Shown: positions 33,363 to 42,079 of the stretch, piece after piece
Layout of the letters: each line of letters begins with the position of its first letter
How positions within the stretch are numbered: the first letter of the stretch is position 1
Assembly: GCA_945897545.1 (NCBI GenBank)
Contig: CAMDGJ010000002.1
Span: 1-42,424, forward strand
DNA: 42,424 bases
Direction: 5' to 3'
Source of the DNA: Flavobacterium psychrophilum
GTDB taxonomy: Bacteria; Bacteroidota; Bacteroidia; Flavobacteriales; Flavobacteriaceae
The notes under the pieces: generated by a model
Database searches by the model: none
Told to the model about the DNA's origin: nothing
What the model saw: the letters and a program-made list of their open reading frames with translations, nothing else
Program-made: the position numbers and the translations under genes

Positions 33363-34145
33363 ATGGCTCTAGAAAACATCATCTTAGAACACGAAAAAGG
33401 AATCTCCACTATTTATATCAATCGGCCTGCAAAGTTAAATGCTTTAAACAGAGCCACCATTAAAGAAATGCACAATACTTTAAAACTAATAGATGAAAAT
33501 CCAGATGTTCGTGTCGTTATAATTACTGGGAGCGGAGAGAAAGCCTTTGTGGCTGGAGCCGATATTGCAGAATTTGCACATTTCTCTGCCGAAGAAGGTT
33601 CGCAATTAGCGGCTCAAGGACAACAAATTTTATTCGATTTTATCGAAAAAATGAAAACTCCTGTAATTGCCGCCATTAATGGCTTTGCTCTTGGTGGGGG
33701 GCTGGAACTGGCAATGGCTTGTCATTTTAGAATTGCTTCAGAAAATGCTAAAATGGGATTGCCAGAAACTTCGCTTGGTGTGATTCCCGGTTATGGAGGA
33801 ACGCAACGTTTGCCACAGCTCATTGGCAAAGGTCGCGCAATGGAAATGATTATGACTGCCGGAATGATTGATGCCGAAACGGCAAAAATATACGGTTTAG
33901 TGAACCACGTTGTAGCACAATCGGATTTATATTCGACTTATATTACTATTGCAACAAAGATTATGAAAAATTCTCCGGTTGCTATTTCAAAAGCTATCGA
34001 AGCCGTAAATGCTAATTATATTTCGGGTATCAATGGATTTGATGTCGAAATCAAAAATTTTGGTGATTGTTTTGCTACTGATGATTTTAAGGAAGGAACA
34101 ACAGCTTTTTTAGAGAAAAGAAAAGCAGCGTTTACGGGGAAATAA
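33363..34145 (+). CDS. Enoyl-CoA hydratase/isomerase family protein
   Basis: A 260-residue crotonase-fold enzyme. NRPAKLNALN near the N-terminus and KAFVAGADIAEFA form the CoA-binding and first oxyanion-hole segment. AAINGFALGGGLELAMACHFRIAS carries the second oxyanion Gly and the first catalytic Glu position, and LPETSLGVIPGYGGTQRLPQLIG the second Glu. Both catalytic Glu positions are intact, so it is likely a true hydratase of short or medium enoyl-CoA (beta-oxidation or crotonyl-CoA type). It follows the kinase closely; the functional link is unknown. Confidence 0.9.
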   Translation: MALENIILEHEKGISTIYINRPAKLNALNRATIKEMHNTLKLIDENPDVRVVIITGSGEKAFVAGADIAEFAHFSAEEGSQLAAQGQQILFDFIEKMKTPVIAAINGFALGGGLELAMACHFRIASENAKMGLPETSLGVIPGYGGTQRLPQLIGKGRAMEMIMTAGMIDAETAKIYGLVNHVVAQSDLYSTYITIATKIMKNSPVAISKAIEAVNANYISGINGFDVEIKNFGDCFATDDFKEGTTAFLEKRKAAFTGK

Positions 34146-34185
34146 AGGACGTGTTCAGTGTTCAGAAATTAGTGTTCAGTTGAAT
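34146..34185. repeat. CAGTGTTCAGAA-type spacer repeat (copy 2)
   Basis: GTGTTCAGTGTTCAGAAATT and a following AGTGTTCAGTTGAATA repeat the same CAGT words as the spacer at 31780-31878. Confidence 0.4.
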
Positions 34186-34230
34186 AACCGCTAGATATTG
34201 CAGATTCAAATATCAAATTATTATACTTTT

Positions 34231-34263
34231 TTGATATTGTAATATCATATTATTATATTTTTG
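34231..34263 (+). promoter_or_regulatory. Promoter region with dyad upstream of a hypothetical gene
   Basis: TATTTTTG at 34256-34263 matches TAnnTTTG. A TGATATT-GT-AATATCA dyad (34232-34247) covers the spacer and holds candidate -33 TTGs. The start codon is 34 bp downstream. Confidence 0.4.
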
Positions 34264-34296
34264 CACACCTTTCAAAAATTTAATTCCAAAAAACTT

Positions 34297-34704
34297 ATGT
34301 CGTTCCAACCTATATTCGCCCAATTCTGGGAAAAAGTAAAAGAAAGCATCGAAAACCATACATACGCCAAGTTAACTTTGGCAAAAACCATAGGTGATAC
34401 GGAATTGAAAAATATTTATGTGCGTCCGGTTTTGTTAGAAAATGACGTTTTAAGCCTTTCCATTACGGCACGGTATAAAACCGAAGAAATAGAAAGTTTT
34501 CATTCCTTGGAAGAAGCTTTTTTTGTTTTGGCGCCTTATATGAACAATCCATTTTTGACCGCACTATTATTTACCACAGAAAACGACATTACCTTTAAAC
34601 TCAACAAAAAACGTGTCGGAAGTATTATCGAGCAAGCACCGACTTTTAAGAATGCTTCGGACGTGATTATAGAAATGAAAGAAAGAGGAATTTCAGAAAA
34701 GTGA
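34297..34704 (+). CDS. Unknown small cytoplasmic protein
   Basis: About 135 residues from MSFQPIFA at 34297; an upstream in-frame ATG at 34261 overlaps the promoter, so it is not preferred. I do not recognise a characterised family. The protein is soluble, without signal peptide or membrane segments, with alternating helical (FAQFWEKVKESIEN) and strand-like (NIYVRPVLLENDVLSLSITARY) parts and a Lys/Glu-rich end. No Cys or His motif suggests metal binding. It looks like a conserved flavobacterial hypothetical. It stands alone and ends against the HD-hydrolase gene across a CAGT-rich spacer. Confidence 0.65.
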   Translation: MSFQPIFAQFWEKVKESIENHTYAKLTLAKTIGDTELKNIYVRPVLLENDVLSLSITARYKTEEIESFHSLEEAFFVLAPYMNNPFLTALLFTTENDITFKLNKKRVGSIIEQAPTFKNASDVIIEMKERGISEK

Positions 34705-34815
34705 TCAGTGGTCAGTTGTCAAGTAGTCAGTTATTATAATAAATAAAAGTAATCAGAGTTTTAATTCAAACTGCGACTGAACACCTAAAAACTGATTACT
34801 GCCAACTACTTTTCC
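34704..34815. repeat. CAGT-rich imperfect inverted repeat between convergent genes (copy 3)
   Basis: AAAAGTGATCAGTGGTCAGT at the left edge faces a complementary-type stretch ending ACTGCCAACTACTTTT. The arms are gapped and imperfect but share AAAAGT, CAGT and TCAGTT words in opposite order. It may serve as a bidirectional terminator between the unknown gene and the HD hydrolase. Confidence 0.45.
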
Positions 34816-35459
34816 CCGTCCCATTCTGCATAAAACTGCGAAAGAAAACCTTCCATATAACGATGTCTTTCTTTGGCAATTTGCTTTCCCGTTTCGGTAT
34901 TCATTTTGTCCTTTAAGAGCAATAATTTTTCGTAAAAATGATTCAAGGTTGGCGCTTGGCTATTTTTATATTCTTCTTTGCTCATATGAAGATTTGGAGC
35001 AATATTCGGGTTGTATAATGGTCTGTTTTTGAAACCTCCATAATTGAACGCTCTAGCAATTCCAATGGCGCCAATTGCATCCAAACGATCTGCGTCTTGA
35101 ACAATATCTAATTCTATAGAAGAGAATAGGTTTTGGGTATTTCCGCCCTTAAAAGAGATGTTTTCAATTATGCTTATAACATGCTGAATTGTGGCTTCGT
35201 CAACATTTTCGTTTTCTAAAAATTCACGGGCAATTTTTGGTCCAATAGTTTCATCGCCATTATGAAATTTGCTATCCGCAATATCGTGAAGCAAGGCTGC
35301 TAATTGTACAACATTTGTATCACAAACTTCCCCATCTGCGATTGACAAGGAATTTTTGAAAACCCTTTCGATATGAAACCAATCGTGACCTCCTTCGGCG
35401 TTTTCAAGTTTTTCTTTTACAAAAAGTATTGTTTTGTCGACTATATTTTCGTTACTCAT
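34806..35459 (-). CDS. HD-domain phosphohydrolase
   Basis: About 217 residues from MSNENIV at 35459; the longer frame to 35507 adds a hydrophobic stretch not typical of the family. The HD motif is His58-Asp59 in LAALLHDIADSKF, with an upstream metal His in GHDWFHIERV and a downstream Asp in DIVQDADRLDAIGAIGIARAF. This is the YedJ/YpgQ-like group, cytoplasmic metal-dependent phosphohydrolases, some of which dephosphorylate nucleotides. The exact substrate is unknown. It may share a transcript with the desaturase gene 83 bp upstream. Confidence 0.85.
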   Translation of the reverse strand: MSNENIVDKTILFVKEKLENAEGGHDWFHIERVFKNSLSIADGEVCDTNVVQLAALLHDIADSKFHNGDETIGPKIAREFLENENVDEATIQHVISIIENISFKGGNTQNLFSSIELDIVQDADRLDAIGAIGIARAFNYGGFKNRPLYNPNIAPNLHMSKEEYKNSQAPTLNHFYEKLLLLKDKMNTETGKQIAKERHRYMEGFLSQFYAEWDGEK

Positions 35460-35542
35460 AGTGATTAGGAATAAAAAAAGTTGAATCTTAAAGTTATTCT
35501 TCTTCAAAATTCAACATTTAAAATTTAAGGCTAATTCGATTT

Positions 35543-36529
35543 TTACAATCTAGCTGCTTCTACCCATTTAAATTGAAATGACTCTTGTGGAATCACCAAT
35601 CTCTCTGAAATTCTAGCCATTCTAGCGGGTAATTTCATCAGATAATCTCTTGCTTTTTCAGCTTCGTCAGTCAAACCTCCTATTTTGTCGATTTCCCACT
35701 TATCGATTAGTTTTTGCATAATTTCTACATAATCATTGGCAGTGTAAACCCCAATTCGTTGTGCAGAATCAGAAAAATGTTCGAAAGCAGAACTAATTTT
35801 TTGTCCTGATTCTCTCAAGAAATGAGCAGGCATCACAATTTTAGCTTTCATCATATATTGAAAAGCAAGCATCATTTCGCTAGGATCAATTTTGAAAATT
35901 TGGTTTACAAATTCGCTGTATGCTAAGTGATGACGCATTTCGTCGCCAGAAATCATTTTACACATTTTGGCTAATTTAGAATCTCCATAGCTTTTGGCCA
36001 ATTGCGAAACTCGGTTATGAGAAACATAAGTCGCTAATTCTTGAAAACTCGTGTAAACAAAGTTTTTATAAGGATCTCTTCCTGTTCCAATGTCGAAACC
36101 ATCACCAATAAGGTGTTGTGTTGTCATTTCGATTTCGCGCATATTAACTCTCCCGGATAAATAAAGGTATTTATTCAACAAATCGCCATGACGATTTTCT
36201 TCCCCTGTCCATTGACGAACCCATTGTGCCCAACCGTTTCTTTCCAGATTATCTACCCCTTCTACTTCCATCAACCAGTTTTCATAAGTTGGCAAAGCTT
36301 CTTCCGTAATCATATCGCCCACCATTGCTACCCAAAAGTCATATGGCAAATCTTTTGAAATCTCTCTCAATTCTTTTACTTCTTCCAGAAAATTATCACT
36401 TTCGGAATTGGGTAAAAAATCGGAGGGTTGCCAAATTTTTTCTACAGGAATTAGATATTGATCAACATAACTGCTGACATTTTTTTCTAAAAACTGCATT
36501 ACCTCTAATCGTATATTTTTAATAGACAT
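35543..36529 (-). CDS. Acyl-ACP desaturase (soluble di-iron)
   Basis: A 328-residue ferritin-like enzyme introducing a double bond into acyl-ACP. Di-iron ligands are visible: Glu76 in TEEALPTYE, Glu111 and His114 in EENRHG, Glu164 in SFQELATYVSH, and Glu197 and His200 in DEMRHH. All are intact. The family is best known from plant stearoyl-ACP desaturase; bacterial members set membrane unsaturation. The next minus-strand gene upstream is an acylglycerol-phosphate acyltransferase, so the pair is lipid-related. Confidence 0.92.
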   Translation of the reverse strand: MSIKNIRLEVMQFLEKNVSSYVDQYLIPVEKIWQPSDFLPNSESDNFLEEVKELREISKDLPYDFWVAMVGDMITEEALPTYENWLMEVEGVDNLERNGWAQWVRQWTGEENRHGDLLNKYLYLSGRVNMREIEMTTQHLIGDGFDIGTGRDPYKNFVYTSFQELATYVSHNRVSQLAKSYGDSKLAKMCKMISGDEMRHHLAYSEFVNQIFKIDPSEMMLAFQYMMKAKIVMPAHFLRESGQKISSAFEHFSDSAQRIGVYTANDYVEIMQKLIDKWEIDKIGGLTDEAEKARDYLMKLPARMARISERLVIPQESFQFKWVEAARL

Positions 36530-36589
36530 TTGTTTGTATTTTGTGTTTTTTGACTTGGAATTTGCCCAAGATGCAAAGTTAGTACATTT

Positions 36590-37324
36590 TTAAATTTTTA
36601 TCCCTTGAACTATAGTATTTTCTGTTATTTCTGATATTTCTTCAAAACTATACTCCTTTACACATAAAGCTTCGTGTATTGTAAAAGTAATACGGTTTCC
36701 TAATCCATAAGGGAAGGCGCCATATCTGAAGAACTTCCAAGAATTATTCACCGTAATGGGAACTACATAAGCTGAGGGTGCATATTTACACAATATTTTC
36801 AAACCGCTTTGCGCAAATTCTTTGGGTTTGCCCGTTTTGCTTCTGGTTCCTTCCGGAAAAATAACGGCGGAACGTTTGTGTTTTTCGATGTATTCAGATA
36901 AACCTTTAATCATAGGAATGGCTGTTTTAGGTTCTTTCCTATCAATAAGCACAGAACCTCCGTGCCTTAGGTTATAAGAAACGCTTGGAATTCCCTTCCC
37001 TAATTCGACTTTACTGACGAATTTCGGATGAAATTTTCGCAAAAACCAAATCATTCCAATGATATCATACATTCCTTGATGATTGGCTACAAAAATAATG
37101 GGAACTCCTGTCGGGATGTTTTCTCTGCCTACGATTTTAAAATTAGTAAACAAAATGTGTCCAATCAACAATAAAACCAAGTTAAGATAATCAACACTTT
37201 TCTTATGGGCTTGATAGCCAAAAACGTTGAAGCAAATCAATTGAATGGGATGAAAAATGAGCAAAGTGATCAAGAATAACAAAATGACAATCAAAGATAA
37301 TGGATACGATATAATTTTTTGCAT
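36590..37324 (-). CDS. plsC: 1-acyl-sn-glycerol-3-phosphate acyltransferase
   Basis: About 244 residues from MQKIISY at 37324; an ATG six codons upstream (37342) is also possible. A hydrophobic N-terminal segment anchors it to the membrane. The catalytic motif NHQGMYD (the NHX4D form) sits near residues 81-87 from this start, and FPEGTRSKTG near 156-165 binds the glycerol-phosphate. It adds the second acyl chain to make phosphatidate. It is next to the acyl-ACP desaturase on the same strand, so both may act on membrane lipid composition. Confidence 0.92.
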   Translation of the reverse strand: MQKIISYPLSLIVILLFLITLLIFHPIQLICFNVFGYQAHKKSVDYLNLVLLLIGHILFTNFKIVGRENIPTGVPIIFVANHQGMYDIIGMIWFLRKFHPKFVSKVELGKGIPSVSYNLRHGGSVLIDRKEPKTAIPMIKGLSEYIEKHKRSAVIFPEGTRSKTGKPKEFAQSGLKILCKYAPSAYVVPITVNNSWKFFRYGAFPYGLGNRITFTIHEALCVKEYSFEEISEITENTIVQGIKI

Positions 37325-37384
37325 TTGGTAATTTTTTAGCAAAAATAGGTAATATTTTTGACGTAATATTTAATGACAAAATAG

Positions 37385-37705
37385 CACACAATTCCTTGTG
37401 TAAAAAGCAGTAATTATTATTCTATTATTCTACTGGGGTGTCACGGGAAAGTTCATTATTACTTCAGAAATCATTTATACTATGATTGAAACGGCTATTT
37501 TTATTTAATTGAAGTCGAAACAATTGATTCAAATACTAGAGGTTTTGTTTTAGAAGTTGATATTCTAAGCATTAACTGCGCTTCAATATTTATAATAGCA
37601 TTTATAAAACCATTTTTCAAAATAAATCAGATTATAGATCCAAATGAAACTATAAATAGGATTGACGAAGATAAATTAATAGCAAAAAGTAAAATAGGGG
37701 AATAA
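37385..37705 (+). pseudogene. Decayed small lipoprotein gene
   Basis: One frame is coding-like across the 420-bp gap before rnpA. From about 37409 it reads KSSNYYSIILLGC, a short signal peptide with lipobox LLGC (Cys at 37439-37441), then HGKVHYYFRNHLYYD. A single in-frame TGA follows at 37487-37489, and then NGYFYLIEVETIDSNTRG continues to a TAA at 37703-37705. There is no in-frame ATG. A GTA codon stands just before AAAAGCAGT, where a start would be expected. The pattern suggests a small lipoprotein of about 100 residues that lost its start and gained one stop. The family is not recognised. Confidence 0.4.
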
Positions 37706-37708
37706 TTG

Positions 37709-37716
37709 TACCTTTG
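37709..37716 (+). promoter_or_regulatory. Candidate -7 box for rnpA
   Basis: TACCTTTG matches TAnnTTTG and lies 28 bp before the rnpA start codon. No TTG is seen at the -33 distance. Confidence 0.45.
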
Positions 37717-37744
37717 CTTTCAAAATTAGCTGAATAATACATAA

Positions 37745-38137
37745 ATGAAATTCACTTATCCGAAAACCGAAAAGCTTAAGAGTAAAATCACGATAGATTT
37801 GCTTTTTTCCAAAGGCAAATCCGTGTCCAAATATCCTTTGAGACTGGTTTTTGTAGAAAGTGATTATGGCATTCCCGAAAATTCGGAACAAAAACTAAAA
37901 ATGGGAGTTTCCGTATCAAAGAAATATTTCAAGCACGCTGTAGACAGAAATTATTTCAAACGCGTTCTTCGCGAAACCTATCGCTTGAACAAACATTTAC
38001 TAATTGATAGTCTGGACAAGCCTTATGCTTTTATGTTTTTTTATCAAACCAAGGATCGATTATCATACGAGGAAATCAACACCAAGACTATTCAATTGTT
38101 TGAAAAGTTTGTTCAGCAGCTGAAAAACGAAGAATAA
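37745..38137 (+). CDS. rnpA: Ribonuclease P protein component
   Basis: A 130-residue basic protein that binds the RNase P RNA and helps remove tRNA 5' leaders. The signature KMGVSVSKKYFKHAVDRNYFKRVLRETYR holds the conserved RNR-like motif in its Bacteroidota form. The N-terminus has FPKTEKLKS-like sequence (FTYPKTEKLKSKITIDLLF) as usual. The usual partner rpmH (ribosomal protein L34) is not upstream; instead a decayed lipoprotein gene lies there. The S41 protease gene starts 78 bp downstream. Confidence 0.93.
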   Translation: MKFTYPKTEKLKSKITIDLLFSKGKSVSKYPLRLVFVESDYGIPENSEQKLKMGVSVSKKYFKHAVDRNYFKRVLRETYRLNKHLLIDSLDKPYAFMFFYQTKDRLSYEEINTKTIQLFEKFVQQLKNEE

Positions 38138-38215
38138 ATAGCTTTGTTTTTTCTTAAATGTTGTTATTGCTGAATATTTCCTATTTTAGTACTCAAAATT
38201 TAGCCAACGATAATT

Positions 38216-39853
38216 ATGACATCCACTTTCAAAAAAAAATACATAATCCCAATTTTAGCTTCAGTATTTCTATTTGTAGGCGTTAGTTTCAAAGAAGATT
38301 TTTTTGAAGTTGCCAAGCAAATAGAAATATTCACGACCCTTTTTAAGGAATTAAACAAGAATTATGTTGATGAAACAAATCCTGGCGATTTAATGGACAA
38401 AGCCATCAAAGGAATGTTGGCCAGCCTTGATCCTTACACAGTGTATTTTAATGAGCAGGACGTTGTAAAATTTAAAATTAACAACACTGGTGAATACACC
38501 GGAATTGGCGCAATGATTACCCGAAAAAATGACAAATTAATTATTCGAGAACCCTATAAAAATTTTCCTGCTGACAAAGCGGGACTTAAAGCCGGCGATG
38601 AGATTATTCAAATAGGAGATATCCTCTTGTCTGACTTTAAGGACGATGCTTCACAGCTTTTTAGAGGTGCCAAAAACACTAAAGTCGAGGTCAAATACAT
38701 TCGCCAAGGCAAGACAAACACGACACAAATCGTTCTTGACGAAGTCGCCATAAAATCGGTGCCGTTTTTTGGAAAAATAGACGACAAAACCGGTTATATT
38801 GTTTTGGCGCATTTTAACCAAAAAGCCTCATTGGAAACTAAGGAAGCATTGGAGAAATTAAAAAAAGATGGTGCTGATAGAATTATCCTAGATTTAAGAG
38901 GAAATCCTGGTGGACTTTTAAACGAGGCGGTAAATATTTGCAATTTATTTGTTCCAAAAAATGAAATAATCGTTACCACAAAATCCAAAATTGAGAAACA
39001 CAACAACACCTATAAAACCTCAAAAGAGCCTGTAGATACTGAAATTCCATTGGTTATTCTGGTTAACGGAAAAAGTGCTTCTGCATCAGAAATTGTCTCA
39101 GGAGCTCTGCAAGATTTAGATCGCGCTGTAATAATAGGCAGCCGAAGTTTTGGAAAAGGATTGGTACAAAGGCCTGTAGATTTAACGTATGGCACGCAAT
39201 TAAAAGTGACCATTTCTCGTTATTATACGCCATCAGGACGGTGTATTCAGGCTTTGGATTATACCCGAAAAGACAAAAATGGAATAGCCACTAAAACAGA
39301 AGCCAAGAATTATAACGCCTTTAAAACTCGAAAAGGAAGAACTGTTTATGATGGTGGAGGAATTCAACCTGACATTGAATTGGAGGAAACGAAAACAAGT
39401 CCAATTACGGAAGCCTTGCAAAAAAACGATGGGATTTTTAATTATGTTACCAACTATTATTACAAAAATCTAAATTTAGGAAGCCAAATTCCAACGTTTT
39501 CCGATGCTGATTTCCAAGATTTCAAACAATTTTTGAAAGCCGAAAAATACACCTTCGACACAGAAACTGAACTCGCTTTGAAAAATACTTTGGCTGTAGC
39601 CAAAAAAGAAAAAATTGACGAAAGTATTAACTCAGAATACCAACAATTATTGACTGCGCTTCAAAAAAGCGAAAACAACTCATTAGATAAAAACCAAAAA
39701 GAAATCAAGAATTTAATAGTTGACGAAATCATAATACGCTATCAATATCAAGAGGGATTGTATCAATATTACCTTAAAAACAACTCCGAAATCAAGAAAG
39801 CCGTAAATCTCTTGAACAGTAGTTCCGAATATAAAACTATTTTGAAATTATGA
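38216..39853 (+). CDS. S41 family C-terminal processing peptidase
   Basis: A 545-residue exported protease. An N-terminal membrane anchor (about 9-25) is followed by a PDZ domain (about 85-165, with PADKAGLKAGDEIIQIGD) and the S41 catalytic domain (about 180-375). The catalytic Ser is in the SASASE motif at 287-292, and the Lys in RSFGKGLVQ about 25 residues later. The remaining ~165 residues are helical and charged and lie outside the known core. CtpA/Tsp-type enzymes trim or degrade periplasmic proteins. The last four bases overlap the start of the OmpA-like gene (ATGA), so the two products are translationally coupled. Confidence 0.92.
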   Translation: MTSTFKKKYIIPILASVFLFVGVSFKEDFFEVAKQIEIFTTLFKELNKNYVDETNPGDLMDKAIKGMLASLDPYTVYFNEQDVVKFKINNTGEYTGIGAMITRKNDKLIIREPYKNFPADKAGLKAGDEIIQIGDILLSDFKDDASQLFRGAKNTKVEVKYIRQGKTNTTQIVLDEVAIKSVPFFGKIDDKTGYIVLAHFNQKASLETKEALEKLKKDGADRIILDLRGNPGGLLNEAVNICNLFVPKNEIIVTTKSKIEKHNNTYKTSKEPVDTEIPLVILVNGKSASASEIVSGALQDLDRAVIIGSRSFGKGLVQRPVDLTYGTQLKVTISRYYTPSGRCIQALDYTRKDKNGIATKTEAKNYNAFKTRKGRTVYDGGGIQPDIELEETKTSPITEALQKNDGIFNYVTNYYYKNLNLGSQIPTFSDADFQDFKQFLKAEKYTFDTETELALKNTLAVAKKEKIDESINSEYQQLLTALQKSENNSLDKNQKEIKNLIVDEIIIRYQYQEGLYQYYLKNNSEIKKAVNLLNSSSEYKTILKL

Positions 39854-40644
39854 TGAAAAGAGTCTTGCTGATACTACTGCATTTAACTATGAGCTGCCTA
39901 TCGGCCCAAGAAAAGCCTGTTCAATCCGTATATTTCGAATTTGATAAATTCGCATTAAATAAAACCCAAATAAATTCAATAATTGATATTGTAAACTCAG
40001 CTGATTTTTCGCAATGTAATGCCATTCAACTCTACGGCTATTGTGACGACAGAGGAAGTGAGGGTTATAACGATAAATTATCATACAAAAGAGTCGCTGT
40101 TGTTCAGGAAATTTTACTTTCTAATGGTGTTCCGCTGCATAAAATTTTTATCTGCGAAGGTCGCGGAAGGGTAATTTTAGACAAAGACACTGTGAAAAAT
40201 TTAGAAAAAACACGTTATAAAAATAGACGTGTCGATTTAGTTTTCATCAAAAACACCCTGTATAATTCCTTTCCTGAGAACCCGAAAGTAGGCGATCTCA
40301 TTATCTTAAACAAGATTCAGTTTGAGATGAGTTCCAGTATTCTTTCTGTGAAAGCAAAAAAAGAATTGGATATAATTGTACTTCAATTAAAAAAACACAA
40401 GACGCTACGTTTTGAAATTAAAGGTCACGTGTGTTGCACTTCTAGTAAATATACTGATGCCATTGACAATGAAACCCAAAAAAGTGACCTTTCTGTAAAT
40501 AGAGCCAAAAACGTATTTAACTATTTCAGATCTAAAGGAATAAGTCCCTATCGAATGTCCTATAAAGGCTATGGTAACGGATTTCCGCTTGGCAAAGGAG
40601 ATGACCTTGACAGAAGGGTAGAGTTTGTTGTCACTAAATTATAA
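39850..40644 (+). CDS. Secreted protein with two tandem OmpA-like domains
   Basis: A 264-residue protein with a signal peptide (about 1-19, ending LSAQ). Two OmpA C-terminal-type peptidoglycan-binding domains follow directly. The first spans about 25-135 (VYFEFDKFALNKTQ, LYGYCDDRGSEGYNDKLSYKRV, RGRVILDKDT, NRRVDLVF), the second about 150-264 (IQFEMSSSILSVKAKKELD, FEIKGHVCCTSS, SVNRAKNVFNYF, DDLDRRVEFVV). No barrel is present, so it is a periplasmic wall-binding protein rather than a porin. It overlaps the S41 protease by 4 bp, and the pair may act together on envelope proteins. A second ATG at 39853 is an equally possible start. Confidence 0.85.
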   Translation: MMKRVLLILLHLTMSCLSAQEKPVQSVYFEFDKFALNKTQINSIIDIVNSADFSQCNAIQLYGYCDDRGSEGYNDKLSYKRVAVVQEILLSNGVPLHKIFICEGRGRVILDKDTVKNLEKTRYKNRRVDLVFIKNTLYNSFPENPKVGDLIILNKIQFEMSSSILSVKAKKELDIIVLQLKKHKTLRFEIKGHVCCTSSKYTDAIDNETQKSDLSVNRAKNVFNYFRSKGISPYRMSYKGYGNGFPLGKGDDLDRRVEFVVTKL

Positions 40645-41091
40645 CTACTCTTTTATCATCTCAATATGCGGAATATCATCCTCGAGATACATTTCGCTGG
40701 TTTGAACAAATCCATGGCTTTCGTAGAATTTTTTTAGATACAATTGTGCTCCAATAGTGATTTTTATTTCGCCAAAATGAAATTTTATTCCCGCGATTGA
40801 CTCTCGCATCAAATCGTGACCCCATTTTCGGTCGCGATAATTAGTATCGACAGTGACTCTGCCAATTGAGGAATTATCAAATGAAATACCCGCTTTGAAA
40901 AGTCGTGAATACGCCACAATCTTGCCGTTGAATTCTCCAAAAAGATGTAATGCCAGTTTATCTTTTCCGTCAAGATCAAGATAAACACAGTTTTGTTCGA
41001 CAACAAAAATTTTACTTCTTAATCTCAAAATATCATAAAGCTCATTTACCGAAAGATTCTCGAATGCCCTTATTTTCCAATGTATTCCCAT
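40645..41091 (-). CDS. GNAT N-acetyltransferase, ElaA-like
   Basis: A 148-residue acetyltransferase of the ElaA group. The N-terminal HWKIRAFENLSVNELYDILR and LRSKIFVVEQNCVYLDLDGKD are the ElaA signature, IGRVTVDTNYRDRKWGHDLMRE is the acetyl-CoA loop, and FYESHGFV is near the end. The substrate is unknown. Its stop codon (40645-40647) directly abuts the stop of the convergent OmpA-like gene at 40644, leaving no room for an ordinary terminator between them. DUF4837 follows upstream with a 10-bp gap on the same strand. Confidence 0.85.
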   Translation of the reverse strand: MGIHWKIRAFENLSVNELYDILRLRSKIFVVEQNCVYLDLDGKDKLALHLFGEFNGKIVAYSRLFKAGISFDNSSIGRVTVDTNYRDRKWGHDLMRESIAGIKFHFGEIKITIGAQLYLKKFYESHGFVQTSEMYLEDDIPHIEMIKE

Positions 41092-41101
41092 CTAACTAAT
41101 T

Positions 41102-42079
41102 TTATTTTAAAATAACAATTGATTTTATAATTGACTCCAATTCGTGCATTAAATCCCGCTCTTCCTTTGACGGAGAATAGCAAAATCCTTCTAATACTAA
41201 GATTCTATCGTGTTGCTCATCTACAATTGCATAATTGACGAAAGGCCCTGACATAAAATCATTTTTTAACTCCCATGTCCCTTTGGTTTCATATGTTTCT
41301 TTACCGTTTAATTTCACCTTAAAAAGATAAGGCGAATAGCCATCTTCAGTAATCATATGGGTTTCAAGTTCTGTTCCGCGAATATACAAATGACCGATGG
41401 AATCACGCATTTTGACAATGTTTGCAATGCTGTTTGGATCTTTTTTAATGGAACTTATTGGAACCTGATAAATCAAAAGACTCGTATTGCCGCTGACAAT
41501 TTCCTTTTTCAACCAAATAAAATTACTGTTTTGAAGTACATACAAATATCCGGATGGAACTTTTAAAGAAATATGAAATTTGTTTGCAATTGTTTGGGGA
41601 TTGAGTAACGACTGACTATTGATTCTTTGGCTTTCGGCGATTTCAGTTTCTTTAATGATTTGGATTATTTTGGGCGCATTTTTTTCTATAATTTCCAATA
41701 TCTCCGCACTTGTTCTCCCAGAAATATGAAACACTTTTTGGGGTGATGCGTATTGATTTTTCTTTATTACAAATTGATTCTTATCTTCTTTTTTTACAAC
41801 AATAATCGTCCTACTATCGGTCATAAAACCTTCCATCAATTTAGCAGGATATTGGTTTATCGTAAAAAGAGGTTCTTCTTTGGGCAGTCCAATTACTGGT
41901 GAAGCAAACTTGTTTCGAATGGTGTTGCCAATCTCCCCATTCCACAACTGATCGTCAATAATTACCGAAATAGTATTGATTTCTCCAGTTGCTTTTCGAG
42001 GTGAATAAATATCCTGTTTTTTGCAAGAACAAAACAAAAGTGATATACCGCAGAAAAATAAAAGGAAATTTTTATTCAT
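41102..42079 (-). CDS. DUF4837 family lipoprotein
   Basis: About 325 residues from MNKNFLL at 42079; an upstream in-frame ATG at 42106 adds nine residues that are not signal-like. The signal peptide ends in a lipobox-like LLFCSC. The mature protein contains WNGEIGNTIRNKFASPVIGLP near the N-terminus and YETKGTWELKNDFMSGPFVNYAI toward the C-terminus, features of the Bacteroidota-specific DUF4837 family. Its function is unknown. It is probably co-transcribed with the ElaA-like gene 10 bp downstream. Confidence 0.85.
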   Translation of the reverse strand: MNKNFLLFFCGISLLFCSCKKQDIYSPRKATGEINTISVIIDDQLWNGEIGNTIRNKFASPVIGLPKEEPLFTINQYPAKLMEGFMTDSRTIIVVKKEDKNQFVIKKNQYASPQKVFHISGRTSAEILEIIEKNAPKIIQIIKETEIAESQRINSQSLLNPQTIANKFHISLKVPSGYLYVLQNSNFIWLKKEIVSGNTSLLIYQVPISSIKKDPNSIANIVKMRDSIGHLYIRGTELETHMITEDGYSPYLFKVKLNGKETYETKGTWELKNDFMSGPFVNYAIVDEQHDRILVLEGFCYSPSKEERDLMHELESIIKSIVILK

